64,000 nucleotides of DNA from Aminobacter sp. AP02 (GTDB lineage: Bacteria > Pseudomonadota > Alphaproteobacteria > Rhizobiales > Rhizobiaceae). Below the pieces are notes generated by a model. That model saw only the letters and a list, made by a program, of their open reading frames with translations, did not search any database and was not told where the DNA came from. The stretch is taken from positions 62,001 through 126,000 of the forward strand of contig NZ_QGGX01000012.1 in assembly GCF_003148805.1 (NCBI RefSeq). The letters are read 5' to 3'. Position numbers and translations under genes: made by a program. Positions 21,208 through 31,862 of this stretch are shown here, one piece after another (position 1 is the stretch's first letter; each line of letters begins with the position of its first letter).

Positions 21208-22469
21208 GCCGGGCGTCCCACCAGTTCGGCTGCTTCGTCGACGGCGTCGTAGAGTCGGTCGAGTTCGCCGGAGGTCACGCAATAGGGCGGCAGCACATAG
21301 ATGACATTGCCGAGTGGCCGGACCAGCAGGCCGCGTTCGAGGAAAAATGCCCGCAACTTCGGCCCGACTTCGGCGAGATAGCCCGCCTTGCCGACGCGCA
21401 GGTCTATAGCCGCAATGGTGCCGGTGCTGCGCACGTTTTCGAAGCGTGCATCGCCGTCGAAGCGCGCGATCTTCTCCGCCTGCATCCGCGACAGTTCTGT
21501 CACCCGCTCGGCCACCGGCTCGTCACGCCATATCGACACATTGGCAAGCGCCGCGGCGCAGGCGATGGGGTTCGCTGTGTAGGAACTGGAGTGGAAGAAA
21601 GTCTTGGCGCGGTCGGTCGAGAAATGCGCCTGGAAGATCGCGTCTGTCGCCAGGGTCGCCGCCAGCGGCACCGAACCGCCGGTCAGGCCCTTGGACGTGC
21701 ACAAGATGTCGGGCGCAATGCCCGCTCGCTCGCAGGCGAACATCGTGCCGGTGCGGCCCCAGCCGGTCATCACTTCATCGGCGATGAGCAGCGTGCTTGA
21801 ATTCTCGGCGATCCGCTTGAGTTCGGTCAGCACCCAGGCCGGATACATCAGCATGCCACCGGCGCCGAGTACCAGCGGTTCCAGTATCAGCGCCGCCGCC
21901 TTTCCATCTCGGGTCAGCGCCTCGAACCGGTTGAGCGTTTCCTGCTCGTGGCCAGGGGCCGGGAAGGGAATAGTGTCGACCTCAAACAGCAGCGGATCGT
22001 AGGCAGCGTTGAACACGCCGCGCGCACCGACGCTCATCGTGCCGATGGTGTCGCCGTGATAGCTGTGTTCCATGACGACGATGCGCGAGCGGGCAGCTCC
22101 GTTGTTGCGGTGGAAGCCGAGTGCCATCTTCAGTGCCACCTCGACGCTGGTCGAACCGCTGTCGGAATAGAATACCCAGTCGAGCCCCGCGGGCGCTATC
22201 TCGACGAGTGCCGAGGCCAACTGCTCGGCTGGCTCGTGCGTCAGCCCGGCGAAGATCACCTGATCGAGCGTTTCGGTGGCGGTGCGGATCGCCTCGACAA
22301 TTCTGGGCGTGCGGTGTCCATGGGTGATGACCCACCAGGACGAGATCGCGTCGAGGATGCGCTTGCCTTCAGCCGTTTCGACATAAGCGCCGTCGGTGCG
22401 TGCTATGGTCGGCGGCACGGGTTCGGTAGCGTGCTGGGTAAATGGGTGCCAGACGGCGGAACGGCTCAT
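21204..22469 (-). CDS. bioA: Adenosylmethionine-8-amino-7-oxononanoate aminotransferase
   Basis: 421 residues, a class III PLP aminotransferase. It converts KAPA to DAPA in biotin synthesis, using S-adenosylmethionine as amino donor in the usual form. Visible signatures are the N-terminal [67 protein letters not shown] and [15 protein letters not shown], which holds the PLP lysine. The ATG overlaps the bioD stop by four bases, indicating translational coupling. Confidence 0.95.
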   Translation of the reverse strand: MSRSAVWHPFTQHATEPVPPTIARTDGAYVETAEGKRILDAISSWWVITHGHRTPRIVEAIRTATETLDQVIFAGLTHEPAEQLASALVEIAPAGLDWVFYSDSGSTSVEVALKMALGFHRNNGAARSRIVVMEHSYHGDTIGTMSVGARGVFNAAYDPLLFEVDTIPFPAPGHEQETLNRFEALTRDGKAAALILEPLVLGAGGMLMYPAWVLTELKRIAENSSTLLIADEVMTGWGRTGTMFACERAGIAPDILCTSKGLTGGSVPLAATLATDAIFQAHFSTDRAKTFFHSSSYTANPIACAAALANVSIWRDEPVAERVTELSRMQAEKIARFDGDARFENVRSTGTIAAIDLRVGKAGYLAEVGPKLRAFFLERGLLVRPLGNVIYVLPPYCVTSGELDRLYDAVDEAAELVGRPA

Positions 22470-23104
22470 GTCCTGGCCTCCAGGAAATAGGCAGTGTCGA
22501 ATGACGCCTGCATGGCCCTAAGAAGCGAAGTCGACGTCAGCGGGTCGAGCCGGGGCAGGCGGCCGAGCACGCGCACCTCGCCCATTTCGGCGATGGTACG
22601 CTGGGTGTCGGCGTTTTCGTCGCCGATGAAGGCGACACCGAGCAGCGGTACTGAACGCCTGCGCAGCGCCTCGATGGAAAGCAAGGTGTGGTTGATCGTG
22701 CCGAGCCCGGTTCGGGCGCACAACACGACTGGCGCTCGCCACCGCGCAAAAATGTCGATGTAGAGCGTGCGCCGGTTGACCGGCACCATCAGCCCGCCGG
22801 CCCCCTCGACGACCAGCGGACGGTCGGTGGTGGGCAGGGTCAACGCGTCGGCATCGATCTCGACGCCGTCGAGTTCGGCGGCGCGGTGCGGCGACAAGGG
22901 CTCGTTCAGCAGCCAAGCTTCCGGCAGAACGCGTTCGGCCGGCAAGCCGGCGAGGCGGGTGACGATCGCGCTGTCGGTCTCTTCCTCGATGCCAGACTGC
23001 ACCGGCTTCCAGTAAGTGCCGTCGAGCAGCACGGTAAGCCCCGCAGCAAACACTGTTTTGCCGATGCCGGTATCGGTGCCTGTAACGACGATGGCGTTGC
23101 TCAT
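22466..23104 (-). CDS. bioD: Dethiobiotin synthetase
   Basis: 212 residues. Closes the ureido ring of dethiobiotin from DAPA, CO2 and ATP. The P-loop [10 protein letters not shown] lies at residues 8-17, right after the start, as in all BioD proteins; [14 protein letters not shown] is the second conserved block. I chose the ATG at 23104 (overlapping the bioF stop by four bases); a start three codons upstream is possible but lies deeper in bioF. Confidence 0.94.
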   Translation of the reverse strand: MSNAIVVTGTDTGIGKTVFAAGLTVLLDGTYWKPVQSGIEEETDSAIVTRLAGLPAERVLPEAWLLNEPLSPHRAAELDGVEIDADALTLPTTDRPLVVEGAGGLMVPVNRRTLYIDIFARWRAPVVLCARTGLGTINHTLLSIEALRRRSVPLLGVAFIGDENADTQRTIAEMGEVRVLGRLPRLDPLTSTSLLRAMQASFDTAYFLEART

Positions 23105-24237
23105 CGCTTCCATTCCTCTGCGAGCGCTTCGAACAGCGCCGAAACATCCGCTTCACCGACATTCAGCGTGAGCGAGATCCTTAGCCGCGCGGTGCCCTCG
23201 GGCACGGTCGGCGGGCGGATACCGCGTACGTCGAAGCCGCGTTGTTGAAGTGCTTCGGCCAGAGCCATGGCGCGGCCGTTGTCGCCGACGATGAGTGGCA
23301 GGATCTGGGTGCCGCTCGGCTTGAGGCCGATTGCCTCGGTCCCAGTTCCGGCCAATGTGACGAGCGCCGCGAGCTTTGCGCGGCGTTCAGGCTCGTCGGC
23401 GAGCATGTCGAGCGCCTCCATCGCCGCGACCGCCATCAGCGGCGAAGGTGCCGTGGCATAGATGAAGGGCCGGCAGCGGTTGACGATGTAGTCGGCGAGC
23501 GTTGCTGGCGCTGTGACCAGTGCGCCCGAACCGCCCAGTGCCTTGCCGCAAGTGTGCAGCACCACGACATTGTCGCGGCCTTGGAGGTAATGCGCCAACC
23601 CGCGCCCCTGAGGCCCGTAGACGCCGGTGGCATGCGCCTCGTCGACGAACAGGAAAGCGTCGTGCCGGTCGGCAACGGCCATCAACTCGGCCAGCGGGGC
23701 TCGGTCGCCATCCATGCTGTAGAGGCTTTCGGCAACGATCCATGCACGACCGATGCCGCCGCCGGCGCGCCAGGTCTTGATAGCGTCGTCCACCGCATCA
23801 GCATCATTATGCTTGACTTCCACCACCTCGGCACGGCCGGCGCGCGCGCCTTCATGGGCGCTGGCATGGATCAGTTCATCCAGAACGATCAGGTCGCCCT
23901 TTTGCGGCAAGGTGGTAAGCACGGCGAAATTGGCGACATAACCGCCACCGAAAAACAGCGCCCGCTCGGCACCGAAGAACCTAGCTGCCTTCTCCTCCAG
24001 CGCCTCGTGGTGTGGGTCATTGCCGCGTAGCAGGCGCGAGCCGGTGGCGCCGACAGGGGTTCCGTTGGCAAGCGCTGTCGCGACCGCTTCAGCCATGCGC
24101 CGGTTGCCCGCCAGGCCGAGATAGTCGTTCGAAGCGAAATCGAGCCCGGCGCGACCGCTGAGCGACCGCAGCCGGCTCTTGCGGGCCAGCCCGCGCAGGC
24201 TGGCCTCGTAGCGGTCGAGCAGGGCCCGGTCGCTCAC
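23101..24237 (-). CDS. bioF: 8-amino-7-oxononanoate synthase
   Basis: 378 residues of the alpha-oxoamine synthase family. Joins pimeloyl-ACP (or CoA) with alanine to form KAPA. The PLP lysine is Lys232 in [42 protein letters not shown] and [14 protein letters not shown] are family motifs. The start is a GTG at 24237 that shares one base with the bioB stop; the open frame runs 129 bases further upstream into bioB without meaning. Confidence 0.94.
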   Translation of the reverse strand: MSDRALLDRYEASLRGLARKSRLRSLSGRAGLDFASNDYLGLAGNRRMAEAVATALANGTPVGATGSRLLRGNDPHHEALEEKAARFFGAERALFFGGGYVANFAVLTTLPQKGDLIVLDELIHASAHEGARAGRAEVVEVKHNDADAVDDAIKTWRAGGGIGRAWIVAESLYSMDGDRAPLAELMAVADRHDAFLFVDEAHATGVYGPQGRGLAHYLQGRDNVVVLHTCGKALGGSGALVTAPATLADYIVNRCRPFIYATAPSPLMAVAAMEALDMLADEPERRAKLAALVTLAGTGTEAIGLKPSGTQILPLIVGDNGRAMALAEALQQRGFDVRGIRPPTVPEGTARLRISLTLNVGEADVSALFEALAEEWKR

Positions 24238-25232
24238 TACTCGCCGCGCTCCATCGGCTGGATGCCGAGACGGCGGAACAGCGCTGTGTCCTTGTCTTCC
24301 CCGGGGTTTTCGGCAGTCAGAAGCGTGTCGCCGACGAAGATCGAGTTGGCGCCGGCAAAGAAGCACAACGCCTGCATCTCGTCGCTCATCGCCGTACGCC
24401 CGGCCGAAAGGCGCACATGCGACTTCGGCATCATGATGCGGGCAAGGGCGATGGTGCGGACGAATTCGATCGGCTCGATCGGCTCGGCTTCGCCCAGCGG
24501 TGTGCCCTCGATCGGGATCAGCATGTTGATCGGCACCGAGTCGGGATGCTCGGGCAGGTTCGCCAGCGTCACCAGCATGTCGACGCGGTCGGCCTTTTCC
24601 TCGCCCATGCCGACGATGCCGCCGCAGCAGACCTTGATGCCGCTGTCGCGGACATTGGCCAGCGTGTCCAGCCGGTCGGCGAAGGTGCGTGTGGTGATGA
24701 TCTCGTTGTAGTAGCGCTCTGAGGTGTCGATGTTGTGGTTGTAGTAGTCGAGGCCGGCTTCTTTCAGCCGCTGCGCCTGGCCGAGATCGAGCATGCCGAG
24801 CGTCATGCAGGTCTCCATGCCCATGTCCTTGACGCCCTCGATCATGGCGACGACCGCATCCATGTCGCGTTCCTTGGGGCTGCGCCAGGCAGCACCCATG
24901 CAGTAGCGGGTAGCACCGGCGTCCTTGGCCTTCTTGGCCTCGGCCAGCACGCGCTGCACTTCCATCAGCTTCGAGGCCTTGAGGCCGGATTCATGGCGCG
25001 ACGACTGGCTGCAATAGCCGCAATCCTCGGGGCAGCCGCCGGTCTTGATCGAAAGCAAGCGCGAAAGCTGGACGCGATTGGGCTCGAAATTCTGGCGATG
25101 GACCGTCTGGGCACGGAAGAGAAGGTCGTTGAAGGGCGAATCATAGATTGCTCGCGCCTCTTCAAGCGTCCAGGCCGAGCGCATGGCGTTGAACTGTTGC
25201 GAGGTGCCGTTCAAGTGCATTTCGGCGGTCAT
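24237..25232 (-). CDS. bioB: Biotin synthase (radical SAM)
   Basis: 331 residues. Inserts sulfur into dethiobiotin. The radical-SAM cluster ligands are Cys67, Cys71 and Cys74 (CPEDCGYC); later cysteines in [18 protein letters not shown] and [12 protein letters not shown] fit the auxiliary [2Fe-2S] site with the conserved Arg in RLSAGR. The ATG at 25232 follows GGAGATCGC. Only 53 bases separate it from the nadC stop, with no terminator and no TTATA-N-TATAA-type BioR site seen, so it is probably read from the nad promoter. Confidence 0.95.
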   Translation of the reverse strand: MTAEMHLNGTSQQFNAMRSAWTLEEARAIYDSPFNDLLFRAQTVHRQNFEPNRVQLSRLLSIKTGGCPEDCGYCSQSSRHESGLKASKLMEVQRVLAEAKKAKDAGATRYCMGAAWRSPKERDMDAVVAMIEGVKDMGMETCMTLGMLDLGQAQRLKEAGLDYYNHNIDTSERYYNEIITTRTFADRLDTLANVRDSGIKVCCGGIVGMGEEKADRVDMLVTLANLPEHPDSVPINMLIPIEGTPLGEAEPIEPIEFVRTIALARIMMPKSHVRLSAGRTAMSDEMQALCFFAGANSIFVGDTLLTAENPGEDKDTALFRRLGIQPMERGE

Positions 25233-25285
25233 GCGATCTCCATGCCAACGTTGCTTCCCCACCCGGGGCGGGACCATTGCCTTGA

Positions 25286-26137
25286 TCAGCCGACCGTGTC
25301 CAGCCCAATGTCCAGGATCGGAGCGCTGTGGGTCAGCCAGCCAATCGAAATCAGGTCGACACCTGTGGCGGCGATTGCCGGTGCGGTGGCTGGCGTAACA
25401 CCGCCGGATGCCTCGGTGATGGCGCGCCCGCCGACCATTTTTACCGCGCGCGAAAGCTGTTCGGTGGTCATGTTGTCGAGCAGGACCGCGTCGACGCCGA
25501 GCGCCAGTGCTTCGGCCAACTGGTCCAGCGTATCGACCTCGACCTCGATCTTCACCAGATGACCGACGCCGGCCTTGGCGCGCTCGATCGCTGGGCGGAC
25601 GCCACCTGCGATGGCGATGTGGTTGTCCTTGATCAGCACGGCGTCATCGAGGCCGAAGCGGTGATTGGAGCCACCGCCGCAGCGCACGGCATATTTTTCG
25701 AGCGCGCGCAGGCCAGGCGTGGTCTTGCGCGTGCACACGATGCTCGCCTTGTGATGGCGCGCGGCGTTGACAATTGCAGCCGTCGCGCTGGCGATGCCGC
25801 TGAGATGGCACAGGAAGTTGAGCGCGACGCGCTCGGCTGTCAGAAGCCCGCGTGCGGGGCCGCTCAACGTGGCGATTGTCTCGCCTGCGGCGATTGCTGA
25901 GCCGTCGGGTTTTGCAACTTTGATCTCAATGGCTGGATCGATCAGACGGAAGGCAAGGGCGGCAAGATCGAGCCCGGCAACGATGCCCGGCTGACGCGCC
26001 GCGAGCACAACTGTCGCGCGCAGGTCGGCTGGAACGATGGAATCGGTGGTCAGGTCGCCGGCGCGTCCGAGATCTTCGAGCAAGGCGGCACGAACCAGCG
26101 GTTCCAGCATGATCTGGGGCAGGGGGGGCAGGTTCAT
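25286..26137 (-). CDS. nadC: Nicotinate-nucleotide pyrophosphorylase (carboxylating)
   Basis: 283 residues. Makes nicotinate mononucleotide from quinolinate and PRPP, the last step of the NadABC route. Signatures include [19 protein letters not shown] at the N terminus, [22 protein letters not shown] for substrate binding, [11 protein letters not shown] and the C-terminal [19 protein letters not shown]. The ATG lies one base beyond the nadB stop, so the pair is coupled. A longer frame to 26296 overlaps nadB and is rejected. Confidence 0.95.
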   Translation of the reverse strand: MNLPPLPQIMLEPLVRAALLEDLGRAGDLTTDSIVPADLRATVVLAARQPGIVAGLDLAALAFRLIDPAIEIKVAKPDGSAIAAGETIATLSGPARGLLTAERVALNFLCHLSGIASATAAIVNAARHHKASIVCTRKTTPGLRALEKYAVRCGGGSNHRFGLDDAVLIKDNHIAIAGGVRPAIERAKAGVGHLVKIEVEVDTLDQLAEALALGVDAVLLDNMTTEQLSRAVKMVGGRAITEASGGVTPATAPAIAATGVDLISIGWLTHSAPILDIGLDTVG

Positions 26138-26138
26138 T

Positions 26139-27677
26139 TCAGGCGCTCCGGGCAAGCGGGGTGGCATCGAGTTCGGCAGCCGTTTCGAGGATAGAACCGA
26201 GGGTGACTTTCGACCGTCGTGCGACGACGTCGCGGAGCGGGAAATCCGTCCGGCAATGCGCGCCACGGCTCTCCTTGCGGTGAAGCGCCGAGACAACCAT
26301 CATCAACCCCACTACTGCCGGATCCGCGGCAGCGGAACTTCCCGCAGCAAGCGGCCGGAAGGCGGCCGCCGCGTTTCGCAGGCCGTCGCCATCGCGCAGG
26401 ATACCCATGGCATGCGAGACGATGTTGCGTGCAAGCGTTGGATCGGAACGCGCGGGCATAGTGGTTTCCGCTGGGATTTTCCGGCTGCCGGCGGTCGCGC
26501 CTCCTACGCTCTTTGCGGCCCAGCTTGCGGTTACCACGGCCTCGGTCAGGGAGTTGCTGGCAAGCCGGTTGGCACCGTGCAGCCCGGTCGAGGCGACTTC
26601 GCCGCAGGCCCACAGGCCAAACACCGAACTACGGCCCTCGGCATCCACGGCCACACCACCCATGTGGTAATGTGCAGCCGGGCGTACCGGAATGGGCTGG
26701 ATCTCCGGGTCTATACCTGCTTCGCGGCAGAATGCTTCGATGGCCGGGAAGCGGCTCGCGAAGGCTTGGCCGATGCATTGCCTTGCATCAATAAAAACGC
26801 GATGCCCACGTGCGAGGTGGCGGAAAACGCCGCGCGCCACAGCATCGCGGGTGGCAAGTTCGGCACCTGGCAGGTCGGCGAGAAAACGTCGGCCGGCCTC
26901 GTCGATCAGCACAGCGCCTTCGCCGCGCACCGCCTCGCTGATCAAGGGCATCGGGCGCTGCGCTCCATCGAGCGCGGTCGGATGAAACTGCACGAATTCG
27001 AGGTCGGCGAGTTCAGCCCCGGCGCGTGCGGCAAGCGCCAGGCCCTGGCCGAAGCAGCCAAGCGGGTTGGTGGTATCTTGGAACAATTCGCCAACACCGC
27101 CTGTGGCGAGCACCACACTGGCGGTTGCCAGCGTGACATGTTCGGTGCGGCCTTCGGCGAGGACGCCTGCAATGGCTCCGTCCTCGACCACAAGCCGTCG
27201 CGCCTCGAACCCTTCGACAATCGTGATGGAAGGCGTGACGCGAACCGCAGCCATCAACGCGCGCATCAGCTCGCTTCCGGTCGCAGCACCCGCCGCATGG
27301 ACGATGCGGCGGCGGCCGTGAGCTGCCTCCAGCCCGAGATGAAGCCGGCCACCGGGCGTTCTATCGAAGACAACGCCGAGGCGCTCCAGCTTCTCGATTG
27401 CCTCCGGCGCCGCTTCGACGATGCGCTTGACTACTGCTTCGTCGCACAGCCCGTCGCCGGCAGCCAGCGTATCGGCAACGTGCCGCGCGGGACTGTCGTC
27501 CAGTCCGACACTTGCGGCGAGCCCGCCCTGGGCGAGCGCACTCGATGCTCCGCTGCCCAGCGGAGCGGCAGACAATAGCACCACTGGCTCCGGCGCCAGT
27601 TCGAGTGCCGTCATCAGCCCCGCCACGCCGCCGCCGATGATGACAGGGCGACCCGCCAGGTCGCGGAGATCGCTCAT
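26139..27677 (-). CDS. nadB: L-aspartate oxidase
   Basis: 512 residues of the succinate dehydrogenase/fumarate reductase flavoprotein family. Oxidises aspartate to iminoaspartate for NadA. FAD-binding [16 protein letters not shown] lies near the N terminus, with [19 protein letters not shown] and [20 protein letters not shown] further on. The ATG at 27677 overlaps the nadA stop by four bases. The open frame upstream to 27872 is antisense-like overlap with nadA and not used. Confidence 0.94.
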   Translation of the reverse strand: MSDLRDLAGRPVIIGGGVAGLMTALELAPEPVVLLSAAPLGSGASSALAQGGLAASVGLDDSPARHVADTLAAGDGLCDEAVVKRIVEAAPEAIEKLERLGVVFDRTPGGRLHLGLEAAHGRRRIVHAAGAATGSELMRALMAAVRVTPSITIVEGFEARRLVVEDGAIAGVLAEGRTEHVTLATASVVLATGGVGELFQDTTNPLGCFGQGLALAARAGAELADLEFVQFHPTALDGAQRPMPLISEAVRGEGAVLIDEAGRRFLADLPGAELATRDAVARGVFRHLARGHRVFIDARQCIGQAFASRFPAIEAFCREAGIDPEIQPIPVRPAAHYHMGGVAVDAEGRSSVFGLWACGEVASTGLHGANRLASNSLTEAVVTASWAAKSVGGATAGSRKIPAETTMPARSDPTLARNIVSHAMGILRDGDGLRNAAAAFRPLAAGSSAAADPAVVGLMMVVSALHRKESRGAHCRTDFPLRDVVARRSKVTLGSILETAAELDATPLARSA

Positions 27678-28648
27678 ACCGAGAGCATCCGCTCGACCGC
27701 CAGACGGGCGCGGGCGGCAATGGCAGGGTTGATGGTCACGGCGTGCTTGTCTAGTTCCAGAGCCTCCCGGATGTTGCCAAGCGTGATCCGCTTCATATGC
27801 GGGCACAGATTGCAGGGGCGGACGAACTCGACATCGGGGTGCTCGACCGCGACGTTGTCGCTCATCGAGCATTCGGTCACCAGCACGACCCGCGACGGTT
27901 TGTTCGCGCCGACATAGTCGGACATGGCAGCTGTCGATCCTGCGAAATCAGCCTCGGCAACGACGTCGGGCGGGCATTCGGGGTGAGCCAGCACGGTGAC
28001 GCCGGGATGCGCCGCCCGCATTTCGCGGATGTCTTCGGGTGTGAAGCGCTCATGCACCTCGCAGTGGCCCTTCCAGGCGATGATCTCAACGTCGGTCTGG
28101 GTTGCGATGTTCTGCGCCAGATATTCGTCCGGCAGCATCAGCACGCGCGGCACGCCCAGCGATTCCACGACCGCCTTGGCATTGCCCGACGTGCAGCAGA
28201 TATCCGATTCCGCCTTCACCGCGGCCGAGGTGTTGACGTAGGTAACGACGGGCACGCCGGGATAGCGCTGGCGCAGCAGGCGGATGTCCTCGGGCGTGAT
28301 CGAATCGGCCAGCGAGCAGCCGGCGCCCATGTCGGGGATCAGCACCGTCTTGGACGGGTTCAGCAGTTTGGCGGTCTCGGCCATGAAATGCACGCCGGCG
28401 AGCACGATCACGTCGGCCTCGACCTCCATCGCCTTGCGGGCGAGTGCCAGGCTGTCGCCAACGATGTCGGCCACGCAGTGGAATATCTCGGGCGTCTGGT
28501 AGTTGTGCGCCAGGATGACCGCGTTGCGCTCACGTTTGAGCCTCAGGATAGCGTCGATGTCTTGGCAAAATGCCGGCCACTCGATTGCCGGGATGACGCG
28601 CTGGACACGGTTGTAGAGCGAGGCGGCGGAGAGAGAGATGCCGGACAT
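27674..28648 (-). CDS. nadA: Quinolinate synthase A
   Basis: 324 residues. Condenses iminoaspartate with dihydroxyacetone phosphate to quinolinate at a [4Fe-4S] cluster. Likely cluster cysteines lie in [19 protein letters not shown] and [12 protein letters not shown]. The ATG at 28648 follows AAGGATGGCAA. That ribosome site is part of a long palindrome, so translation may be affected by a leader hairpin. It is the first gene of the nadABC-bioBFDAZ-panD run; nadQ lies directly upstream. Confidence 0.95.
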   Translation of the reverse strand: MSGISLSAASLYNRVQRVIPAIEWPAFCQDIDAILRLKRERNAVILAHNYQTPEIFHCVADIVGDSLALARKAMEVEADVIVLAGVHFMAETAKLLNPSKTVLIPDMGAGCSLADSITPEDIRLLRQRYPGVPVVTYVNTSAAVKAESDICCTSGNAKAVVESLGVPRVLMLPDEYLAQNIATQTDVEIIAWKGHCEVHERFTPEDIREMRAAHPGVTVLAHPECPPDVVAEADFAGSTAAMSDYVGANKPSRVVLVTECSMSDNVAVEHPDVEFVRPCNLCPHMKRITLGNIREALELDKHAVTINPAIAARARLAVERMLSV

Positions 28649-28653
28649 TTGCC

Positions 28654-28688
28654 ATCCTTATTATGCTCTGGATGAGTATAATAAGGAT
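28654..28688 (-). promoter_or_regulatory. Near-perfect 35-base palindrome in the nadA leader (NadQ operator 1 and possible RNA hairpin)
   Basis: Two 15-base arms, ATCCTTATTATGCTC and GAGTATAATAAGGAT, with one mismatch, around TGGAT. Its inner part TTATGCTC-N5-GAGTATAA resembles the second box at 28689 and is a candidate operator for the adjacent NadQ regulator. On the transcript the 3' arm contains the nadA ribosome site AAGGAT, which would pair with AUCCUU in the 5' arm. Confidence 0.6.
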
Positions 28689-28709
28689 ATATGCTTATCA
28701 TGAGCATAA
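28689..28709 (-). promoter_or_regulatory. Second candidate NadQ operator
   Basis: On the minus strand it reads TTATGCTC-ATGAT-AAGCATAT, the same half-site layout as the inner part of the downstream palindrome. The two centres lie 28 bases apart. It covers the spacer and -10 area behind the TTGACA at 28719-28714, a position where bound repressor would block RNA polymerase. Confidence 0.58.
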
Positions 28710-28719
28710 GGTCTGTCAA
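28694..28719 (-). promoter_or_regulatory. Candidate nadA promoter
   Basis: A perfect TTGACA (28719-28714, inside CTTGACA) lies 12 bases after the nadQ stop. The -10 is less clear: TAAGCAT (about 28699-28693) at 15-16 bases, or CATATA a little further on. It gives nadABC and downstream genes a promoter of their own, separate from nadQ. Confidence 0.45.
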
Positions 28720-28731
28720 GCTCGATTTTGG

Positions 28732-29676
28732 CTATTTGGTTCCTGCGACAGTCCGCTCGTCGAGAACGGCGTGGCGGAAGCGGAACAGTTTCGCCGGCCG
28801 CCCCCCAGTGTCAGAGCTCATCTGGCCGGTCTCTTCAACCAGGTCCTGCTGCTCGATCAGGCGTCGAAAATTCTGCTTGTGGACGGTGAGCCCTGCAAGC
28901 GCCTCCACCGCACGCTGCAACTGCAGTAACGTAAATTCGGGTGGCATCAGTTCGAAAACCACGGGCCGGTATTTGATCTTGGTCCTGAGACGGGCGATGC
29001 CAGTGGCAAGGATGCGGCGGTGGTCGCCACTCATCGAGCGGCTCGGGACGGCAGACGCCTCGCCGGTGCCCTTCGCTCGAACGGCTTCTTCGACAAGATC
29101 GGCTTCGTAGAGCAATTCGTAGCGCTGGAGAACGAGCTCTTCGTTCCATTGACGGTCGTCGAAGCCAAAGGCGCTCGCGGCGCGCCGTAGGCGGTTTTGG
29201 CGCATGTCCTGCTGGCCGGCCCCGTCGGCCCATTGGCGTAGCCGCGGCACGATGATGTCCTGGATGATTTCAGGCGCGCCGGCGCGGTGGTCTTCCCATG
29301 GGAAGAACTCGTACCAGCTGCGCCAGCTGCCGGGCGGCGTGCCATGCGCCGGCTCCTCGCGCGTCAGGCCAAGATAGCTGATCGAGATTACTCGGTTGGC
29401 CATTTCGTCGCTGCTGCGGTCACGGTCGGCGAAAGTGTAGAGTTGCTCGATATAGCCGAGCGGATGGCCAGTCTGCTGTTCGACCCAGTCGCGCAGGCCC
29501 GATTGCAGAGACCTGTGGCCGAGTTCGAACGGCCCGGAGGGCAGGGCGGTCGCGTTCTTGATCGTCAGCACCATCGGGCTGCCATTCGGGGCAGCGACAA
29601 GTACCGCGATCAAGTCCGCGCTGATCGCATGACGCCCCGCCGGACTTTCTCTGCTCACCCCTGATGTATCCCGCAT
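28732..29676 (-). CDS. nadQ: NadQ-type transcriptional regulator of NAD synthesis (Nudix-like domain plus winged helix)
   Basis: 314 residues. The N-terminal half (about 18-165) reads like a degenerate Nudix domain (LIAVLVAAPNGSPMVLTIKN, then a section starting LGHRSLQSGLRDWVEQQTGH), and the C-terminal part (about 205-300) like a winged helix ending in GRPAKLFRFRHAVLDE, the same architecture as NrtR. This matches the COG4111 NadQ family, which in Hyphomicrobiales and Bordetella controls nad genes. The ATG at 29676 follows AAGGACA. It sits directly upstream of nadA, and two matching palindromes lie between them, which supports the assignment. The effector is expected to be an NAD-related metabolite. 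Confidence 0.85.
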   Translation of the reverse strand: MRDTSGVSRESPAGRHAISADLIAVLVAAPNGSPMVLTIKNATALPSGPFELGHRSLQSGLRDWVEQQTGHPLGYIEQLYTFADRDRSSDEMANRVISISYLGLTREEPAHGTPPGSWRSWYEFFPWEDHRAGAPEIIQDIIVPRLRQWADGAGQQDMRQNRLRRAASAFGFDDRQWNEELVLQRYELLYEADLVEEAVRAKGTGEASAVPSRSMSGDHRRILATGIARLRTKIKYRPVVFELMPPEFTLLQLQRAVEALAGLTVHKQNFRRLIEQQDLVEETGQMSSDTGGRPAKLFRFRHAVLDERTVAGTK

Positions 29677-29942
29677 CTTGTCCTTGTTGGTTTCCGCTTG
29701 GCCTTATCGGATGACCAGATGGATCGAAGTTCAACATCCTATCGCCTGTCACCCGCCAAGACCATGCACAGTGGTTCGCAGCTTTTGGCCTGCAGCGACA
29801 AGAAAATCCACATACTGCACAAGGATGTGGAAGTGACGATAGGTAAGAGGATGTCTTGCATCAGTAAGCAGACGCCGACCATCGTCGGCAGCGCGTCCGA
29901 CCGGACGATCGACGACAAACGTGCGCATCTGCGGGAGGATTA

Positions 29943-31862
29943 TCAGGCAGGATCGGCGACGATGTAGTTTTGGTTGAGCCAGCGATCCAACTCGTCAACC
30001 ATCTCCTCGGCGTCCTTGCCGAGTGTTTGTAGATGTAGCTCAGGCTGTTCCGGCGCCTCATAGGGCGAATCGAGACCGGTGAAGTTTTTGATCGCGCCAT
30101 TGAGCGCTTGCGCATAGAGCCCCTTCGGATCGCGCCTTGCGCATTCCTCGAATGGCGTGTCGACGAATATTTCGACGAACTCGCCCTCTTGCATCCGTTC
30201 ACGCGCCATCTGACGCTCGGCGCGGAATGGCGAAATGAAAGAAACGAGCACGATGAGCCCCGCGTCGGCCATCAGTCGGGCCACTTCGACCACGCGACGA
30301 ATGTTTTCAACACGGTCCTCGTCGGTGAAACCCAGATCCCGGTTCAGTCCGTGGCGGATGTTGTCGCCGTCGAGCAGGTAGGTGTGGCGGCCTGCCGCAT
30401 TCAGTTTTTTCTCGAGCAGGTTGGCAATTGTCGACTTGCCCGAACCCGACAGGCCGGTGAACCAGAGCACGACCGGCTTCTGATGCTTCTGAGCCGCGTG
30501 CTGGCGGCGGTCGACGTCGAGCTTCTGCCAGTGAATGTTGCGGGCCCGCCTCAAGGGGTGGCTGATCATGCCTGCGCCCACTGTGGCGTTGGTCATGCGG
30601 TCGACCAGGATGAACGCGCCGGTGACGCGATTGTCGCCGTAGCGGTCGAAAGCGATTGGCACCTGGGTCGACAGATCGCATACGCCGATCTCGTTCATGT
30701 CGAGGCATGCGGCGGCTTCCTTGGCGAAGCTCGCGACATTGATCCGGTGCTTGAGTGCGGTCACGGTCACCCCAGCCTGATCTGTCTCCGTGCGCAGGAT
30801 GTACGGCCGGCCGGGCAACAGGGGCTTGTCGTCGAACCAGACGATCGTTGCCTGGAACTGGTCGGCGAGTTCGGGTCGGGCGTCGGCCGCTGACAGCACG
30901 TCGCCACGCGAGATCTCGATCTCGTCTTCCAGCAAGAGGGTCACTGACTGGCCGGCGACAGCAAGCGGACTATCGGTTGCACCAACGAGAACCCGTTTCA
31001 CACGCGAGCGGCGTCCGGATTTGGTCGCGACCAATGTCTGGCCCGTGGTGACAAGCCCAGACGCGATGGTGCCCGAGAAACCGCGAAAATCCTGGTTGGG
31101 CCGGTTCACATACTGAACGGGGAGGCGGAACGGCTTGTCGGCTGTGTCGCAGTCTATCGCGGCCGCCTCGAGGTGTTCGAGCAGCGTAGGGCCCGGATAC
31201 CAGCGCATGTCATCCGAGCGTCGGGTGACGTTGTCGCCATGGCGCGCCGACATCGGTATGGGCTCGACCGACGCGAAGCTGAGACCTGATGCAAAACCGA
31301 GATATTCGGCCGAAATACGTTCGAAAACCTGACGGTCAAAATCGACCAGGTCGATCTTGTTCACGGCAAGCGCGATGTGACGGATGCCGAGCAGGGAGGC
31401 AATGATCGAATGGCGGCGGGTCTGCTGCAAAATGCCTCGGCGCGCATCGACCAGTACAATGGCGAGGTCGGCTGTCGAAGCGCCGGTGGCCATGTTGCGG
31501 GTGTACTGCTCGTGGCCGGGCGTGTCGGCGACGATGAACTTGCGCTTCGGGGTCGAGAAGAAGCGATAGGCAACGTCGATGGTGATGCCTTGCTCGCGCT
31601 CGGCCTCCAGCCCATCGACCAGAAGCGCGAAGTCGATGTCGGCACCATTGGTTCCATGTTTGCTGGAATCCCTTTCCAGTGCTGCAAGCTGGTCCTCGAA
31701 AATCAGTTTGGTGTCGTAGAGCAGGCGGCCGATCAGCGTCGACTTGCCGTCATCGACTGAACCGCAGGTCAGGAACCTCAGCAACGATTTTTCGTTTTGG
31801 TCCGCTATGAAATCGCCATAGTCGAATAAAGCGGCGGAAACGGGAAGGTCGTGCCTCGTCAT
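29943..31862 (-). CDS. cysNC: Bifunctional sulfate adenylyltransferase subunit 1 / adenylylsulfate kinase (CysN-CysC fusion)
   Basis: 639 residues in two parts. Residues 1-430 are the CysN GTPase with Walker [10 protein letters not shown] (34-42), [12 protein letters not shown] and NKIDLVD; residues 440-639 are APS kinase with GLSGSGKST (Lys476), then [15 protein letters not shown]. With CysD it makes APS from sulfate and ATP, driven by GTP hydrolysis, and then phosphorylates it to PAPS. This fusion is called NodQ in rhizobia where PAPS serves Nod-factor sulfation. Its ATG shares one base with the cysD stop. Reductive assimilation or glycan sulfation are both possible. Confidence 0.93.
   Translation of the reverse strand: MTRHDLPVSAALFDYGDFIADQNEKSLLRFLTCGSVDDGKSTLIGRLLYDTKLIFEDQLAALERDSSKHGTNGADIDFALLVDGLEAEREQGITIDVAYRFFSTPKRKFIVADTPGHEQYTRNMATGASTADLAIVLVDARRGILQQTRRHSIIASLLGIRHIALAVNKIDLVDFDRQVFERISAEYLGFASGLSFASVEPIPMSARHGDNVTRRSDDMRWYPGPTLLEHLEAAAIDCDTADKPFRLPVQYVNRPNQDFRGFSGTIASGLVTTGQTLVATKSGRRSRVKRVLVGATDSPLAVAGQSVTLLLEDEIEISRGDVLSAADARPELADQFQATIVWFDDKPLLPGRPYILRTETDQAGVTVTALKHRINVASFAKEAAACLDMNEIGVCDLSTQVPIAFDRYGDNRVTGAFILVDRMTNATVGAGMISHPLRRARNIHWQKLDVDRRQHAAQKHQKPVVLWFTGLSGSGKSTIANLLEKKLNAAGRHTYLLDGDNIRHGLNRDLGFTDEDRVENIRRVVEVARLMADAGLIVLVSFISPFRAERQMARERMQEGEFVEIFVDTPFEECARRDPKGLYAQALNGAIKNFTGLDSPYEAPEQPELHLQTLGKDAEEMVDELDRWLNQNYIVADPA

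Noticed and set aside
25233-25285. BioR operator before bioB
   Set aside because: No TTATA-N-TATAA-type palindrome in the 53-base gap.
29698-29967. 89-codon plus-strand frame between nadQ and cysNC
   Set aside because: No ribosome site, no recognisable sequence, and it runs into the cysNC stop region antisense.
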